Notes under the pieces: model-generated
Database searches by the model: none
The model's input: only the letters and a program-made list of their open reading frames with translations
Told to the model about the DNA's origin: nothing
DNA from: a virus
Length of the DNA: 22,984 bases
Strand: one strand, 5' to 3'
Virus record (IMG/VR): IMGVR_UViG_3300021356_000182
Coordinates: 1-22,984 of that record
Made by a program: the position numbers and the translations under genes
In this document: in pieces, positions 1 through 6,772 of the stretch
Numbering within the stretch: the first letter of the stretch is position 1
How the letters are laid out: each line of letters opens with the position of its first letter

Positions 1-2
1 CA

Positions 3-1610
3 TCAGGTAGAGCACCATTACTGCTTGATCATGATATGACTAAGCAAATTGGTGTAATCGAAGAATTCAAATTAGATGAGACAGCAAAAAGGACAACTGC
101 TGTAGTTAGATTTGGAAAATCTGCTTTAGCTCGTGAAGTATTTGAAGATGTAAAAGATGGTATTCGTATGAATATATCTGTTGGATATCGAATCGATAAA
201 TTAGAACGCTATGAACATAAAGATGAGACTTACTATAAAGCTCAGTGGACTCCTATGGAAGTATCTTCTGTATCAGTTCCAGCAGATCAAAGTAGACTCG
301 TTGGAGTAGGTCGTAGTAAAAATAAACAAAATAATAACATTGAGGTAAAACTAATGGAAAATGAAAAGAAACAAGATATTAATCTTGACGAAGTTAGAGC
401 TCAAACTGTTGAAGATGCTAAAGCTGAATTTAAAAGAAATTCAAAAGAAATCATTGATTTAGCTGTTAAGCACAACAAAAGAGATTTAGCTGATAAAGCA
501 ATTAGTGATGGTATCTCTGTTGCAGAATTTAGAGGAATTTTATTAGAAAATATTTCTAACAATACTCCTTTAGAAACTCCTTCAGAAATTGGCATGACTA
601 AAGAAGAAGTTAGAGAGTTCAGTCTAGTAAAAGCTATTAGAGCTATGGCTAACCCATCTGACAGACAAGCACAAAAAGATGCAGAATTTGAATTTGAATG
701 TTCTGCTGAAGCTGCTAGACAGTATGGTAAAGATGCTCAAGGCATCATGCTACCTGCTGAAGTCCTAAGAACTTGGGGCAAAAGAGACATCAATTCATCT
801 GATGATTCAACTTTAATAGCTGAAGATTACAGAGGTGGAGATTTTATTGATGTATTAAGAAACGAATCTTCAGTAATGCAAGCTGGAGCAACAATGCTAA
901 GAGGATTACAAGGTAATGTTGTAATTCCTAAGAAAACTGCTGCTTCATCTGCTGGTTGGATTGCAACTGAAGGTAATGCTGCTTCTGAAAGTGAGTTCAC
1001 TTCAGGTTCAGTAACAATGTCACCAAAAGTAATTGGTGCTTTTACTGATGCAACAAGACTCTTATTACAACAATCTTCATTAGATGTTGAGAACTTAATT
1101 AGAGATGACTTAACAAAATCTATAGCTACTGCTATTGATTTAGGTGCTTTAGCTGGTTCAGGTTCAAGTGGACAACCAACAGGTATTGCTAATACTTCAG
1201 GTATTAACACAACTACATTTGCTGCTGCTAACCCAACATGGGCTGAGATCGTAGCTATGGAAAGTGCTGTAGCTAATGACAATGCTTTAACTGGTTCTTT
1301 AGCTTATATCTGTAGACCTGCTGACTTTGGTACTTTGAAAACAACTGAAAAAGCAACTAATACTGCTCAATTTGTTGTTTCTCCTGATAACACTATGAAT
1401 GGTTATAATGTTGTTAGAAGTAATCAAGTAACAAGTGGTGATTTCTACTTTGGTAACTTTGCAGACTTATTAATTGGTATGTATGGTGGTTTAGATATTA
1501 CTGTTGATCCTTATGCATTATCAACTTCAGGTGGAGTAAGAATTGTTGCTCTACAAACTGTTGATGTTGCTGTAAGACATGCAGTATCTTTCTGTAAATC
1601 AAGCGACTAA
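3..1610 (+). CDS. Prohead protease-major capsid protein fusion (HK97 family), 5' partial
   Basis: The frame is open to the left edge. Residues before the ATG at 36 read GRAPLLLDHD, the conserved HK97 protease segment with the catalytic-type His, so 36 is not the true start. The protease part continues with TKQIG, NISVGYR (the catalytic-Ser-type motif) and EVSSVSVPA. After a polar linker near residue 100 (counting from the ATG at 36) the frame enters an HK97-fold major capsid protein: a charged delta-like helical region (about 107-210), then the shell domain with GWIATEGNAASES, QQSSLDVENLIRDDL and GSSGQPTGI. By family knowledge the protease cleaves the delta/scaffold region during prohead maturation, and the capsid part builds the icosahedral shell. 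The fusion is uninterrupted for over 500 codons. An internal Shine-Dalgarno/ATG at 342-356 could also give free capsid protein. Confidence 0.93.
   Translation, partial: SGRAPLLLDHDMTKQIGVIEEFKLDETAKRTTAVVRFGKSALAREVFEDVKDGIRMNISVGYRIDKLERYEHKDETYYKAQWTPMEVSSVSVPADQSRLVGVGRSKNKQNNNIEVKLMENEKKQDINLDEVRAQTVEDAKAEFKRNSKEIIDLAVKHNKRDLADKAISDGISVAEFRGILLENISNNTPLETPSEIGMTKEEVREFSLVKAIRAMANPSDRQAQKDAEFEFECSAEAARQYGKDAQGIMLPAEVLRTWGKRDINSSDDSTLIAEDYRGGDFIDVLRNESSVMQAGATMLRGLQGNVVIPKKTAASSAGWIATEGNAASESEFTSGSVTMSPKVIGAFTDATRLLLQQSSLDVENLIRDDLTKSIATAIDLGALAGSGSSGQPTGIANTSGINTTTFAAANPTWAEIVAMESAVANDNALTGSLAYICRPADFGTLKTTEKATNTAQFVVSPDNTMNGYNVVRSNQVTSGDFYFGNFADLLIGMYGGLDITVDPYALSTSGGVRIVALQTVDVAVRHAVSFCKSSD
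342..356 (+). promoter_or_regulatory. Candidate internal ribosome binding site and start for free capsid protein
   Basis: GAGGT at 342-346 lies 7 bases upstream of an in-frame ATG at 354-356. This is exactly where protease homology has ended and the capsid delta region begins (MENEKK...). Initiation here would yield a capsid protein of about 418 aa from the same frame, which would help produce capsid subunits in large excess over protease. The SD and ATG are visible; their use is inferred. Confidence 0.5.
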
Positions 1611-1631
1611 TTAACTGATGCTTAAATGGAA

Positions 1632-1651
1632 TGGGGGTAGTAATACCCCCA
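1632..1651 (+). other. Strong RNA hairpin with GUAA tetraloop downstream of capsid gene
   Basis: TGGGGGTA (1632-1639), GTAA loop (1640-1643) and TACCCCCA (1644-1651) form a perfect 8-bp stem with a GNRA-type tetraloop. The G/C run stands out in this AT-rich DNA. It lies 21 bases after the capsid stop and 8 bases before the ATG at 1660. No T-run follows, so it is not a classical intrinsic terminator. It may protect the capsid mRNA 3' end or damp expression of the next gene. Confidence 0.7.
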
Positions 1652-1659
1652 ACTTAAAT

Positions 1660-1875
1660 ATGAAAAAATACAAAATATTAACAGATACAATGGCTGGTGG
1701 TTCTAAAGTTCATGCTGGCGATATAGTTGAATTACCTGAACATGAAGGTCATGCTTTATGTGGATATGGTAAAGCTGAAGTTCATACAGCTAAACCTAAA
1801 GTTGAAAAACAAGATAGAAGTGTAGGTTTAGAAACTTCAAAAGTAAAAGCTCCTAAGACTAGAGCTAAAAAGTAA
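1660..1875 (+). CDS. Small basic protein of unknown function, head region
   Basis: This 71-aa protein starts MKKYKILTDT. An in-frame ATG at 1618 would run the reading frame through the 1632-1651 hairpin and add unconserved-looking residues, so 1660 is preferred. No clear Shine-Dalgarno is visible before either ATG. The N-terminal half (about 1-42) looks like a small beta-rich fold (KVHAGDIVELPEHEGHALCG). The C-terminal third is Lys-rich and probably disordered. It sits between the capsid gene and the connectors, where phages often encode small head-completion or accessory proteins. I do not recognise a named family, and a head role is inferred from position only. Confidence 0.75.
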   Translation: MKKYKILTDTMAGGSKVHAGDIVELPEHEGHALCGYGKAEVHTAKPKVEKQDRSVGLETSKVKAPKTRAKK

Positions 1876-1878
1876 ATC

Positions 1879-2280
1879 ATGCCTTTAGAGAGTGCATTAG
1901 ATTTTAACGCCTATGTTGATACAACAACAGGTCATGGTGTTACTGCCACTTTCTTTGAGGTACAACAAACTCTATGGGATGATCTTCCCTTAATAGATAC
2001 TCTTTTTGATATTGATTCAGGTGCATCTAAAAATATAGATATAATTATAGATCAAGAATATTTTAATATTGAGGGTGGAACTGTACCTGTTGCAGGTTAT
2101 CAACCAAGAGCAATAGTCAAAGCATCTGATGTTCCTTATATATCTCAAGAAGATAAATTAAGAGTTGATGCTATTACAACTGATCAAGGTAATGTTTTAA
2201 AAGCTGAAACTACATTTATTATTAGAACAGTAGAACCTGACAATACAGGTTTAATATCTTTGGTTTTAGAGGAAGAATAA
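1879..2280 (+). CDS. Head-tail connector / head closure protein, lambda gpFII-like (copy 1)
   Basis: This is a 133-aa protein. The C-terminal two thirds (GGTVPVAGYQPRAIVKASDV, then DKLRVDAI and the ending NTGLISLVLEE) follow the lambda gpFII pattern: a VxVxGxxPxxxVRxxDV strand, then a DxLxI strand, then a terminal strand. By family knowledge such proteins form the ring that closes the portal and provides the tail-docking surface. The next gene is a recognisable paralogue, and the two overlap through TAATG at 2278-2282. The N-terminus carries a GHGVTATF segment shared with the paralogue. The assignment rests on pattern, position before the tail terminator, and length (gpFII is about 117 aa). 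Confidence 0.7.
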   Translation: MPLESALDFNAYVDTTTGHGVTATFFEVQQTLWDDLPLIDTLFDIDSGASKNIDIIIDQEYFNIEGGTVPVAGYQPRAIVKASDVPYISQEDKLRVDAITTDQGNVLKAETTFIIRTVEPDNTGLISLVLEEE

Positions 2281-2630
2281 TGTCTCAATTTAGATTAGAA
2301 ACTGAATTAGATATGGCTGGATATTTAGATATTAATTTTGGTCATGGAGTATCTGCTGTCTATACTAATTCAGGTACTTCTACAACTATTAATATTATTT
2401 TAAATAATGAATATGTAGAACAAGAAGAAGGTATTGGCGTAGAAGCATTAAAACCAATAGCCTATTGCAGAACTATAGACGTACCAAATATTGCATTTGG
2501 AAATAGATTAGATGTATCTGCAATTAAAGATACAAATGGTAATATACTCAAAGCAGCACAAAACTATACTGTTGTTAATATACAAGCAGATAGAACAGGT
2601 TTTAGTGCATTAATGTTAGAGGAAATATAA
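2280..2630 (+). CDS. Head-tail connector, lambda gpFII-like (copy 2, tandem paralogue)
   Basis: This is a 116-aa protein. It aligns to its upstream neighbour along most of its length: FGHGVSAVY against TGHGVTATF, IILNNEYVEQEEG against IIIDQEYFNIEGG, DVPNIAFGNRLDVSAI against DVPYISQEDKLRVDAI, and TGFSALMLEE against TGLISLVLEE. It lacks the roughly 17-residue segment around QQTLWDDLPLIDTLFD found in copy 1. Both ends couple through TAATG overlaps. Two diverged connectors could form successive rings at the neck, or one could have taken a new role. The paralogy is seen directly; the connector function is family inference. Confidence 0.7.
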   Translation: MSQFRLETELDMAGYLDINFGHGVSAVYTNSGTSTTINIILNNEYVEQEEGIGVEALKPIAYCRTIDVPNIAFGNRLDVSAIKDTNGNILKAAQNYTVVNIQADRTGFSALMLEEI

Positions 2631-3070
2631 TGGCAAATCATATAAGACAACAAATAAGAGAAAAGTTTGGAACTACTTTAACTGGTTTAACTACAACTGG
2701 TTCAAGAGTTTATGAGTCAAGGGTTTATCCATTAGAAACAGTACCAGCATTAGTTATCTATACTAAATCAGAAACATCTGAACCAATAGTGATAGGTACT
2801 GATCGTGTTATGAGTAGAGAACTGTCAGTAGTAGTAGAAGGATATGCAAAAGCTACTAGTGACTTTGATGATACTATTGATACAATATCAAAAGAAGTTG
2901 AAGAAGCAATAGCAGCAGATAGAACTTTAGATGGATTAGCTAAAGATTGCTATTTAGAATCAACAGAAATAGAGTTTAATGGTGAAGGTGAGAAACCACT
3001 AGGATATGTGAGTTTAACCTTCTTAACTAATTACTATGTTCAGGAAACTAATCCTGACGTAGCAGTATAG
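2630..3070 (+). CDS. Tail terminator / minor tail protein, lambda gpU-like
   Basis: This is a 146-aa protein. The region SRVYPLETVPALVIYTKSET, followed by a beta strand ending in VVVEGYAK, a helix (DDTIDTISKEVEEAIAAD) and a terminal strand (LGYVSLTFLTNYYV), matches the order of elements in gpU-type tail terminators. Such proteins form a hexameric ring that stops tail-tube polymerisation and joins the head connector. Position between the connectors and the tail tube gene, as in lambda, supports the call. It starts at a TAATG overlap with the previous gene. The identification is by pattern and position, not alignment. Confidence 0.7.
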   Translation: MANHIRQQIREKFGTTLTGLTTTGSRVYESRVYPLETVPALVIYTKSETSEPIVIGTDRVMSRELSVVVEGYAKATSDFDDTIDTISKEVEEAIAADRTLDGLAKDCYLESTEIEFNGEGEKPLGYVSLTFLTNYYVQETNPDVAV

Positions 3071-3079
3071 GAGACAATT

Positions 3080-3247
3080 ATGAAAATGATTAGTCCTGAT
3101 GGCAAAGTTTCTATAGAAGCTCATCCTTCTAAGGTTGAGTCTTTATTGAATAAGGGCTGGAAAGAGGAAGCAGTCCATTCGCAAGATAAAATTAAATCTT
3201 CTTCTAAGAAAAAGTCGAAAGACGAGGTAGAAAATGGCAACACATAA
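3080..3247 (+). CDS. 55-aa protein of unknown function between tail terminator and tail tube
   Basis: The short ORF MKMISPDGKVSIEAHPSKVE... ends in a Lys/Ser-rich tail. It starts 9 bases after the previous stop with a good AGGAG at 3069-3073 and overlaps the tail tube gene start by 14 bases in another frame. The body (SPDGKV, KVESLLNKGWK) resembles a small recurrent phage pattern in which a short beta strand precedes a helix ending in LLxKGW. Such proteins are common in head-tail gene clusters, but I know no defined function. The strong ribosome binding site and tight packing are the evidence that it is real. Confidence 0.7.
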   Translation: MKMISPDGKVSIEAHPSKVESLLNKGWKEEAVHSQDKIKSSSKKKSKDEVENGNT

Positions 3248-3623
3248 AGGAAGTGAGGGAACTGTAAAAGTCGGTTCTAATGCTATTGCTGAAATAAGAT
3301 CTTACAACATTGATGAAACTGCTGATACTTTAGAAGATACATCAATGGGTGATTCTGCTAGAACGTATAAACCATCATTGACTTCTTTCTCAGGAAGTAT
3401 TGATGTATTTTGGGATGAGACTGACACAAGTGGTCAAGGTGCTTTAGATATAGGTTCTGAAGTTACTTTAAACTTTTATCCTGAAGGTGATACAGCAGGT
3501 GATACTTATTACAGTGGATCAGCGATTGTAACTGGTGTAAGCAGAAGTGCAGCTTTTGATGGATTGGTAGAAGCTAGTATTTCAGTTCAAGGAACTGGTG
3601 CTTTAACTGAAACAACAGTATAA
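3234..3623 (+). CDS. Major tail (tube) protein
   Basis: This is a 129-aa, beta-rich, Ser/Thr/Gly-rich protein. MATHKGSEGTVKVGSNAIAE starts with the typical tail-tube opening (a short strand, then IAEIRSYNID). It contains DTLEDTSMGDSARTYKP and SFSGSIDVFWD, and a final strand LVEASISVQGTG. By family knowledge, hexamer rings of this protein stack around the tape measure to form the tail tube. It directly precedes the gpG/gpGT frameshift pair and tape measure, the universal order in long-tailed phages. The start overlaps the 55-aa gene, and GAGGT at 3224-3228 serves as Shine-Dalgarno. Confidence 0.85.
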   Translation: MATHKGSEGTVKVGSNAIAEIRSYNIDETADTLEDTSMGDSARTYKPSLTSFSGSIDVFWDETDTSGQGALDIGSEVTLNFYPEGDTAGDTYYSGSAIVTGVSRSAAFDGLVEASISVQGTGALTETTV

Positions 3624-3627
3624 GAAC

Positions 3628-3963
3628 ATGAAACTTATAGATAAGGCAAAAGCTCATTTTGACTCATTAGATGTCAAAGAGATAGAGATACCTGAATGGA
3701 GTGATGGAGATGAGGTTCTTAAAGTATATGCAAAGCCATTAACGCTAGCAGAAATGTCTAAATTGCAACGATATGCAAAAGATGATGACGTAGCATTGAT
3801 GGCTTATTGCTTAATATATAAAGCCTTAGATTCTGATGGTGAAAAAGTATTTGATCTATCAGATAAACATACACTTATGAATGGTGTGGATAAAGATGTG
3901 CTTGCAAGAGTTGCAACTGAAATCATGTCATCACCAAGTGTAGAACAACAAGCAAAAAAGTAG
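3628..3963 (+). CDS. Tail assembly chaperone, gpG-like (unshifted product)
   Basis: This is a 111-aa protein. The N-terminal beta region (KEIEIPEWSDGDEVLKVYAKPLTLAEM) precedes a helical part, as in gpG-type chaperones that coat and solubilise the tape measure before tail assembly. It sits between the tail tube and tape measure genes. It ends GAA CAA CAA GCA AAA AAG TAG, where the last seven sense bases form a canonical -1 slippery heptamer, so the gene encodes two products. Most ribosomes should stop at TAG 3961-3963, giving this form. Confidence 0.85.
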   Translation: MKLIDKAKAHFDSLDVKEIEIPEWSDGDEVLKVYAKPLTLAEMSKLQRYAKDDDVALMAYCLIYKALDSDGEKVFDLSDKHTLMNGVDKDVLARVATEIMSSPSVEQQAKK

Positions 3964-4115
3964 CAGAGGATAAGGACTTATTTGCTAAATACTATCTAGC
4001 TGAAATGTTACATTGCACACTTCAGGAACTAGAAGAAAAGATGACCTTATCCGAATTTACAGGATGGTTAGCATATTTAGAGGAAAAGAATAGGCAGATA
4101 AGAAATGGCAACTGA
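3628..4115 (+). CDS. Tail assembly chaperone, gpGT-like fusion made by -1 frameshift
   Basis: Slippage by -1 on A AAA AAG (3954-3960) re-reads G3960 and continues in the -1 frame as VAEDKDLFAKYYLAEM... to TGA 4113-4115. This adds 51 codons for a total of about 162 aa. The added domain has the gpT hallmark: a helix ending in HCTLQELEEKMTLSEFTGWL, then AYLEEKNRQIRN. This corresponds to the lambda T domain that binds the tail tube protein while the G part binds the tape measure. The extension has no start codon of its own in a sensible position. It overlaps the tape measure start by 11 bases. The frame, motif and slippery site all agree; the frameshift efficiency is unknown. Confidence 0.85.
3954..3963 (+). 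promoter_or_regulatory. Programmed -1 ribosomal frameshift site (A AAA AAG followed by TAG)
   Basis: The heptamer A AAA AAG is in the correct zero-frame phase (GCA AAA AAG TAG) with the stop codon immediately after the slippery codons. The stop at the A site may increase slippage. Lambda uses G GGA AAG at the equivalent position. I saw no strong downstream pseudoknot. Confidence 0.85.
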
Positions 4116-5619
4116 TTATAAATTAAGAATTACAGCCCAAGATAAAAGTAAAAAGGGCTTTAATTCAGTAAATAAAAATATCAACAGCACCCAATCAGCT
4201 ATGAAAAAATTAGCTGGTGCTTTTGCTGGTGTTTTTGCTGTTAGACAAATTGTTGAATTTGGTAAGGAGACATTAGCTTTAGCAGATACTATTGGTAAAG
4301 TTGCTGATTCTATTGGTGTTCAAACAGAGTTTTTACAAAGATATCAATTTGCTGCTCAACAATCAGGATTAACTACTGAAGAGTTTAATAAGGGTATGCA
4401 GAACTTTACCAAGATGGTAGGTCAAGCACAACTTAGAACTTCTGAAGCTGGTAGGACATTAGAAAAACTTGGAGTACAAGTTAAAAATGCTGATGGTTCT
4501 GTAAAAGGTGCAGAGCAAGTATTTATTGAATTGATGACTGCTCTTGATGGTGTTGGTAGTCAATTTGAGAAAAATGCTATCTTAGCTGACCTTATGGGTA
4601 GAGCAGGTGTAAAACTTGCTGTTATGGGTAAAGATGGTTCAGAAGCTATGAAAGAATTAGCTGCTTCTGCTACTGGAATTATACCTGAAGAAACTATAAG
4701 GGATGCTGAAAGATTTAATGATTCTATGAATCGTCTACAAAGACAGGTTTTAACACCATTAAGAAATGAGTTAATTGAAGTTGCTACAGCTTTTCTAGAT
4801 GTAGCAGAAGCTATGGGATTAGTTGACCCTGAACCTTACACTAAGAGTATAGAAGAACAAAATCAACAGTTTGCAAATTCTAATACATTGATTAAGGCTA
4901 TGATGAATACTCTTAGGAAAAATAAAGAGTTAACAGAAGACCAAAGAAAAACTATAAAAAATGCATTACTAGAAGAAATAAAATTAAGAGATGAAGCTAG
5001 TGAAGCAATCATAAAATATAATAAGACTCAAGAAGCTAAAGAAATATTTACTGGAAGCATAGATACTAGCAATCAATTAAATAATTCAATAAAAGAAAAT
5101 ATAACTGTAGTAAAACAATTTGCAGATACAGTTGAAGGTGAATTAACAAGAGCATTTACTGATTTCTTTGATTCTACAAATAAACAATTTTTAGATTTCC
5201 AAAATTTAGCCACCTCAGTCGCAAGAGCAGTAGTTGCTGAATTGATAAATATATTTGTAGTACAAAAACTTGTAGGAATGGCAACAAGTGCTATAACTAA
5301 CTTAGGTACACTTGGTAGTGGTGGTATGGGTGATGTAGTAGATGGATTTCAGAATTTAGATGGTGGTGGTTATACAGGTAATGGTATAAGAGCAGGTGGT
5401 TTAGATGGTAAAGGTGGTCGTTTAGCTATGATACACCCACAGGAGACTGTTATAGATCACACTAAAGGACAAGCTATTCAATCAGCACCAACAGTAAACT
5501 TTAATATATCAACAGTAGATGCTGCTGGATTTGATCAATTACTAGCATCAAGAAAAGGATTAATAACATCAATCATAAACAATGCCATGAACAATCAAGG
5601 CAAAATGGGAGTCGTATAA
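4105..5619 (+). CDS. Tape measure protein
   Basis: This is a 504-aa, helix-rich protein. MATDYKLRITAQDKSKKGF followed by an amphipathic/hydrophobic segment (LAGAFAGVFAVRQIVEFGK) is the characteristic tape-measure opening. Long helical stretches follow (about 60-360). A Gly-rich segment near 400-440 (GGMGDVVDGF, GGGYTGNGI) and a late motif LAMIHPQETVIDHTK are typical of tape measure C-termini. By family knowledge it sets tail length and is ejected ahead of DNA. Its short length implies a tail of roughly 75 nm at about 0.15 nm per residue, which is an inference. No peptidase or lysozyme domain is visible inside. The gene overlaps gpGT by 11 bases and couples to the next gene through TAATG. Confidence 0.88.
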   Translation: MATDYKLRITAQDKSKKGFNSVNKNINSTQSAMKKLAGAFAGVFAVRQIVEFGKETLALADTIGKVADSIGVQTEFLQRYQFAAQQSGLTTEEFNKGMQNFTKMVGQAQLRTSEAGRTLEKLGVQVKNADGSVKGAEQVFIELMTALDGVGSQFEKNAILADLMGRAGVKLAVMGKDGSEAMKELAASATGIIPEETIRDAERFNDSMNRLQRQVLTPLRNELIEVATAFLDVAEAMGLVDPEPYTKSIEEQNQQFANSNTLIKAMMNTLRKNKELTEDQRKTIKNALLEEIKLRDEASEAIIKYNKTQEAKEIFTGSIDTSNQLNNSIKENITVVKQFADTVEGELTRAFTDFFDSTNKQFLDFQNLATSVARAVVAELINIFVVQKLVGMATSAITNLGTLGSGGMGDVVDGFQNLDGGGYTGNGIRAGGLDGKGGRLAMIHPQETVIDHTKGQAIQSAPTVNFNISTVDAAGFDQLLASRKGLITSIINNAMNNQGKMGVV

Positions 5620-6224
5620 TGTCAGGACAATTTCCAACATCTCCTAATTTTAGAAGTTTAAATTTTAAAGATAATAGACCTACTTTATTAAATCAGACTT
5701 TATCAGGTAAAAAACAAGTCAGACAAATAGGTAGTCAATATTTTTCTTTTACAGTGCAAATGCCACCTTTACAACAAGAAAAGGCTCAAGAAGTATTTGC
5801 ATTTTTACAAAAACAAAAAGGTTCTTTTGAGGATTTTACTATAGTTGCACCATTAGATAATTTAGGTGCAGGCAAAGCAGAAACAGATATACAAGTAGTT
5901 GGAGCTCATACATCAGGAGATGCTTCTATTGCTATAGATGGCTTCTCAAACAATCAAACAGGTGCTTTGAAAGCTGGTGATCTAATTAAATTTGCTAATC
6001 ATAGTAAAGTGTATATGGTTCAATCAGATATTGATTCTGATGGTAGTGGAGCATTAACTGTTCTTATATCACCTAACCTAGTAGCATCTCTAGCAGATAA
6101 TGAAGCTGTTACTGTAAATAAACCTAGTTTCACTGTTTATCTTGAAAATAATGAGATTATGTATTCAACAGATGCTAGTGGTTTTTATAGTATTTCATTT
6201 GATGTTAGAGAGGTTATAACCTAA
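5619..6224 (+). CDS. Minor / distal tail protein (gpM-like position)
   Basis: This 201-aa protein lies between the tape measure and the DUF2163 protein. The N-terminal part (PTSPNFRSLNFKDNRPTLLN, QYFSFTVQMPPLQQEKAQEV, then a helix and FEDFTIV) resembles distal tail or gpM-like proteins, in which a first strand pair and the PPL/helix segment form the tube-like ring under the tail tube. A middle beta domain (about 90-165, IDGFSNNQTGALKAGDLIKF) appears inserted, then the fold closes with PSFTVYLENNEIMYSTDA and ISFDVREV. A ring-forming role at the tail tip is inferred from position and pattern. Confidence 0.65.
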   Translation: MSGQFPTSPNFRSLNFKDNRPTLLNQTLSGKKQVRQIGSQYFSFTVQMPPLQQEKAQEVFAFLQKQKGSFEDFTIVAPLDNLGAGKAETDIQVVGAHTSGDASIAIDGFSNNQTGALKAGDLIKFANHSKVYMVQSDIDSDGSGALTVLISPNLVASLADNEAVTVNKPSFTVYLENNEIMYSTDASGFYSISFDVREVIT

Positions 6225-6772
6225 TGCCTAGAAGTTTATCGTCTGATCTACAAACTCAAGTATCATCAACAGCAACAAAAACAGCTTTCTTAGTTGAGCT
6301 TAATCTATCATCTACTATTAGATTAACTGATTGGTACACTAATGTTACTTATGATTCTAACAGCTATGAAGCTGGTGGTTCTTTTTTATCAGTTGATTCA
6401 ACAACTGAAACTGGTCAATTAGAGGTGAACGAAGTTAATTTAGGATTTTCTAACATTACTGATCAAGTTAGGTCTTTAGTTGAAGATGGAGAATTTACAG
6501 ATAAAACAGTTGATATATATTTAGCTTATTTTAATGATGATGAAACTATTGTAGGTGCAATCAATTATTTTACTGGGCAAATTAGAAATATTGGGATTAA
6601 CGAAAACTTAAATGAATCAACTTTACAAATGACAGTTGCATCGCATTGGGCAAACTGGAATTTAACAAAAGGTAGACATTTTTCTGACGAATCACAACAA
6701 TCATTTAGCTCAGGTGATAAAGGATTTGAATTCGCAACTCAAGTAAAAGCAGATGTGAGGTGGGGTGTCTAA
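6224..6772 (+). CDS. DUF2163-type tail-tip protein (lambda gpL-like position)
   Basis: This is a 182-aa protein. It shows the DUF2163 pattern: TKTAFLVELNLSSTIRLTDW, then a Y-x-S-Y-E-A-G-G-S-F-L segment, and a C-terminal HFSDESQQSFSSGDKGFEF resembling the conserved N-D-x-x-Q...PGDxFFE region. In gene transfer agents and related siphoviruses such proteins are part of the baseplate hub between the distal tail protein and the receptor-binding assembly. Those systems often carry an NlpC/P60 peptidase gene next. Here none is present, and the tail-tip gene follows directly at a TAATG overlap. GAGGTGGGG near the end serves as the next gene's Shine-Dalgarno. Confidence 0.75.
   Translation: MPRSLSSDLQTQVSSTATKTAFLVELNLSSTIRLTDWYTNVTYDSNSYEAGGSFLSVDSTTETGQLEVNEVNLGFSNITDQVRSLVEDGEFTDKTVDIYLAYFNDDETIVGAINYFTGQIRNIGINENLNESTLQMTVASHWANWNLTKGRHFSDESQQSFSSGDKGFEFATQVKADVRWGV

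Noticed and set aside
827-1282. Long minus-strand reading frame opposite the capsid gene
   Set aside because: It lies wholly inside the well-supported capsid frame and its protein (Ile/Ala/Pro-rich without motifs) reflects the complement of biased codons.
1632-1651. Hairpin considered as an intrinsic transcription terminator
   Set aside because: The stem is strong but no T-run follows, and the downstream genes appear to share the same operon. It is kept as a hairpin of unknown role.
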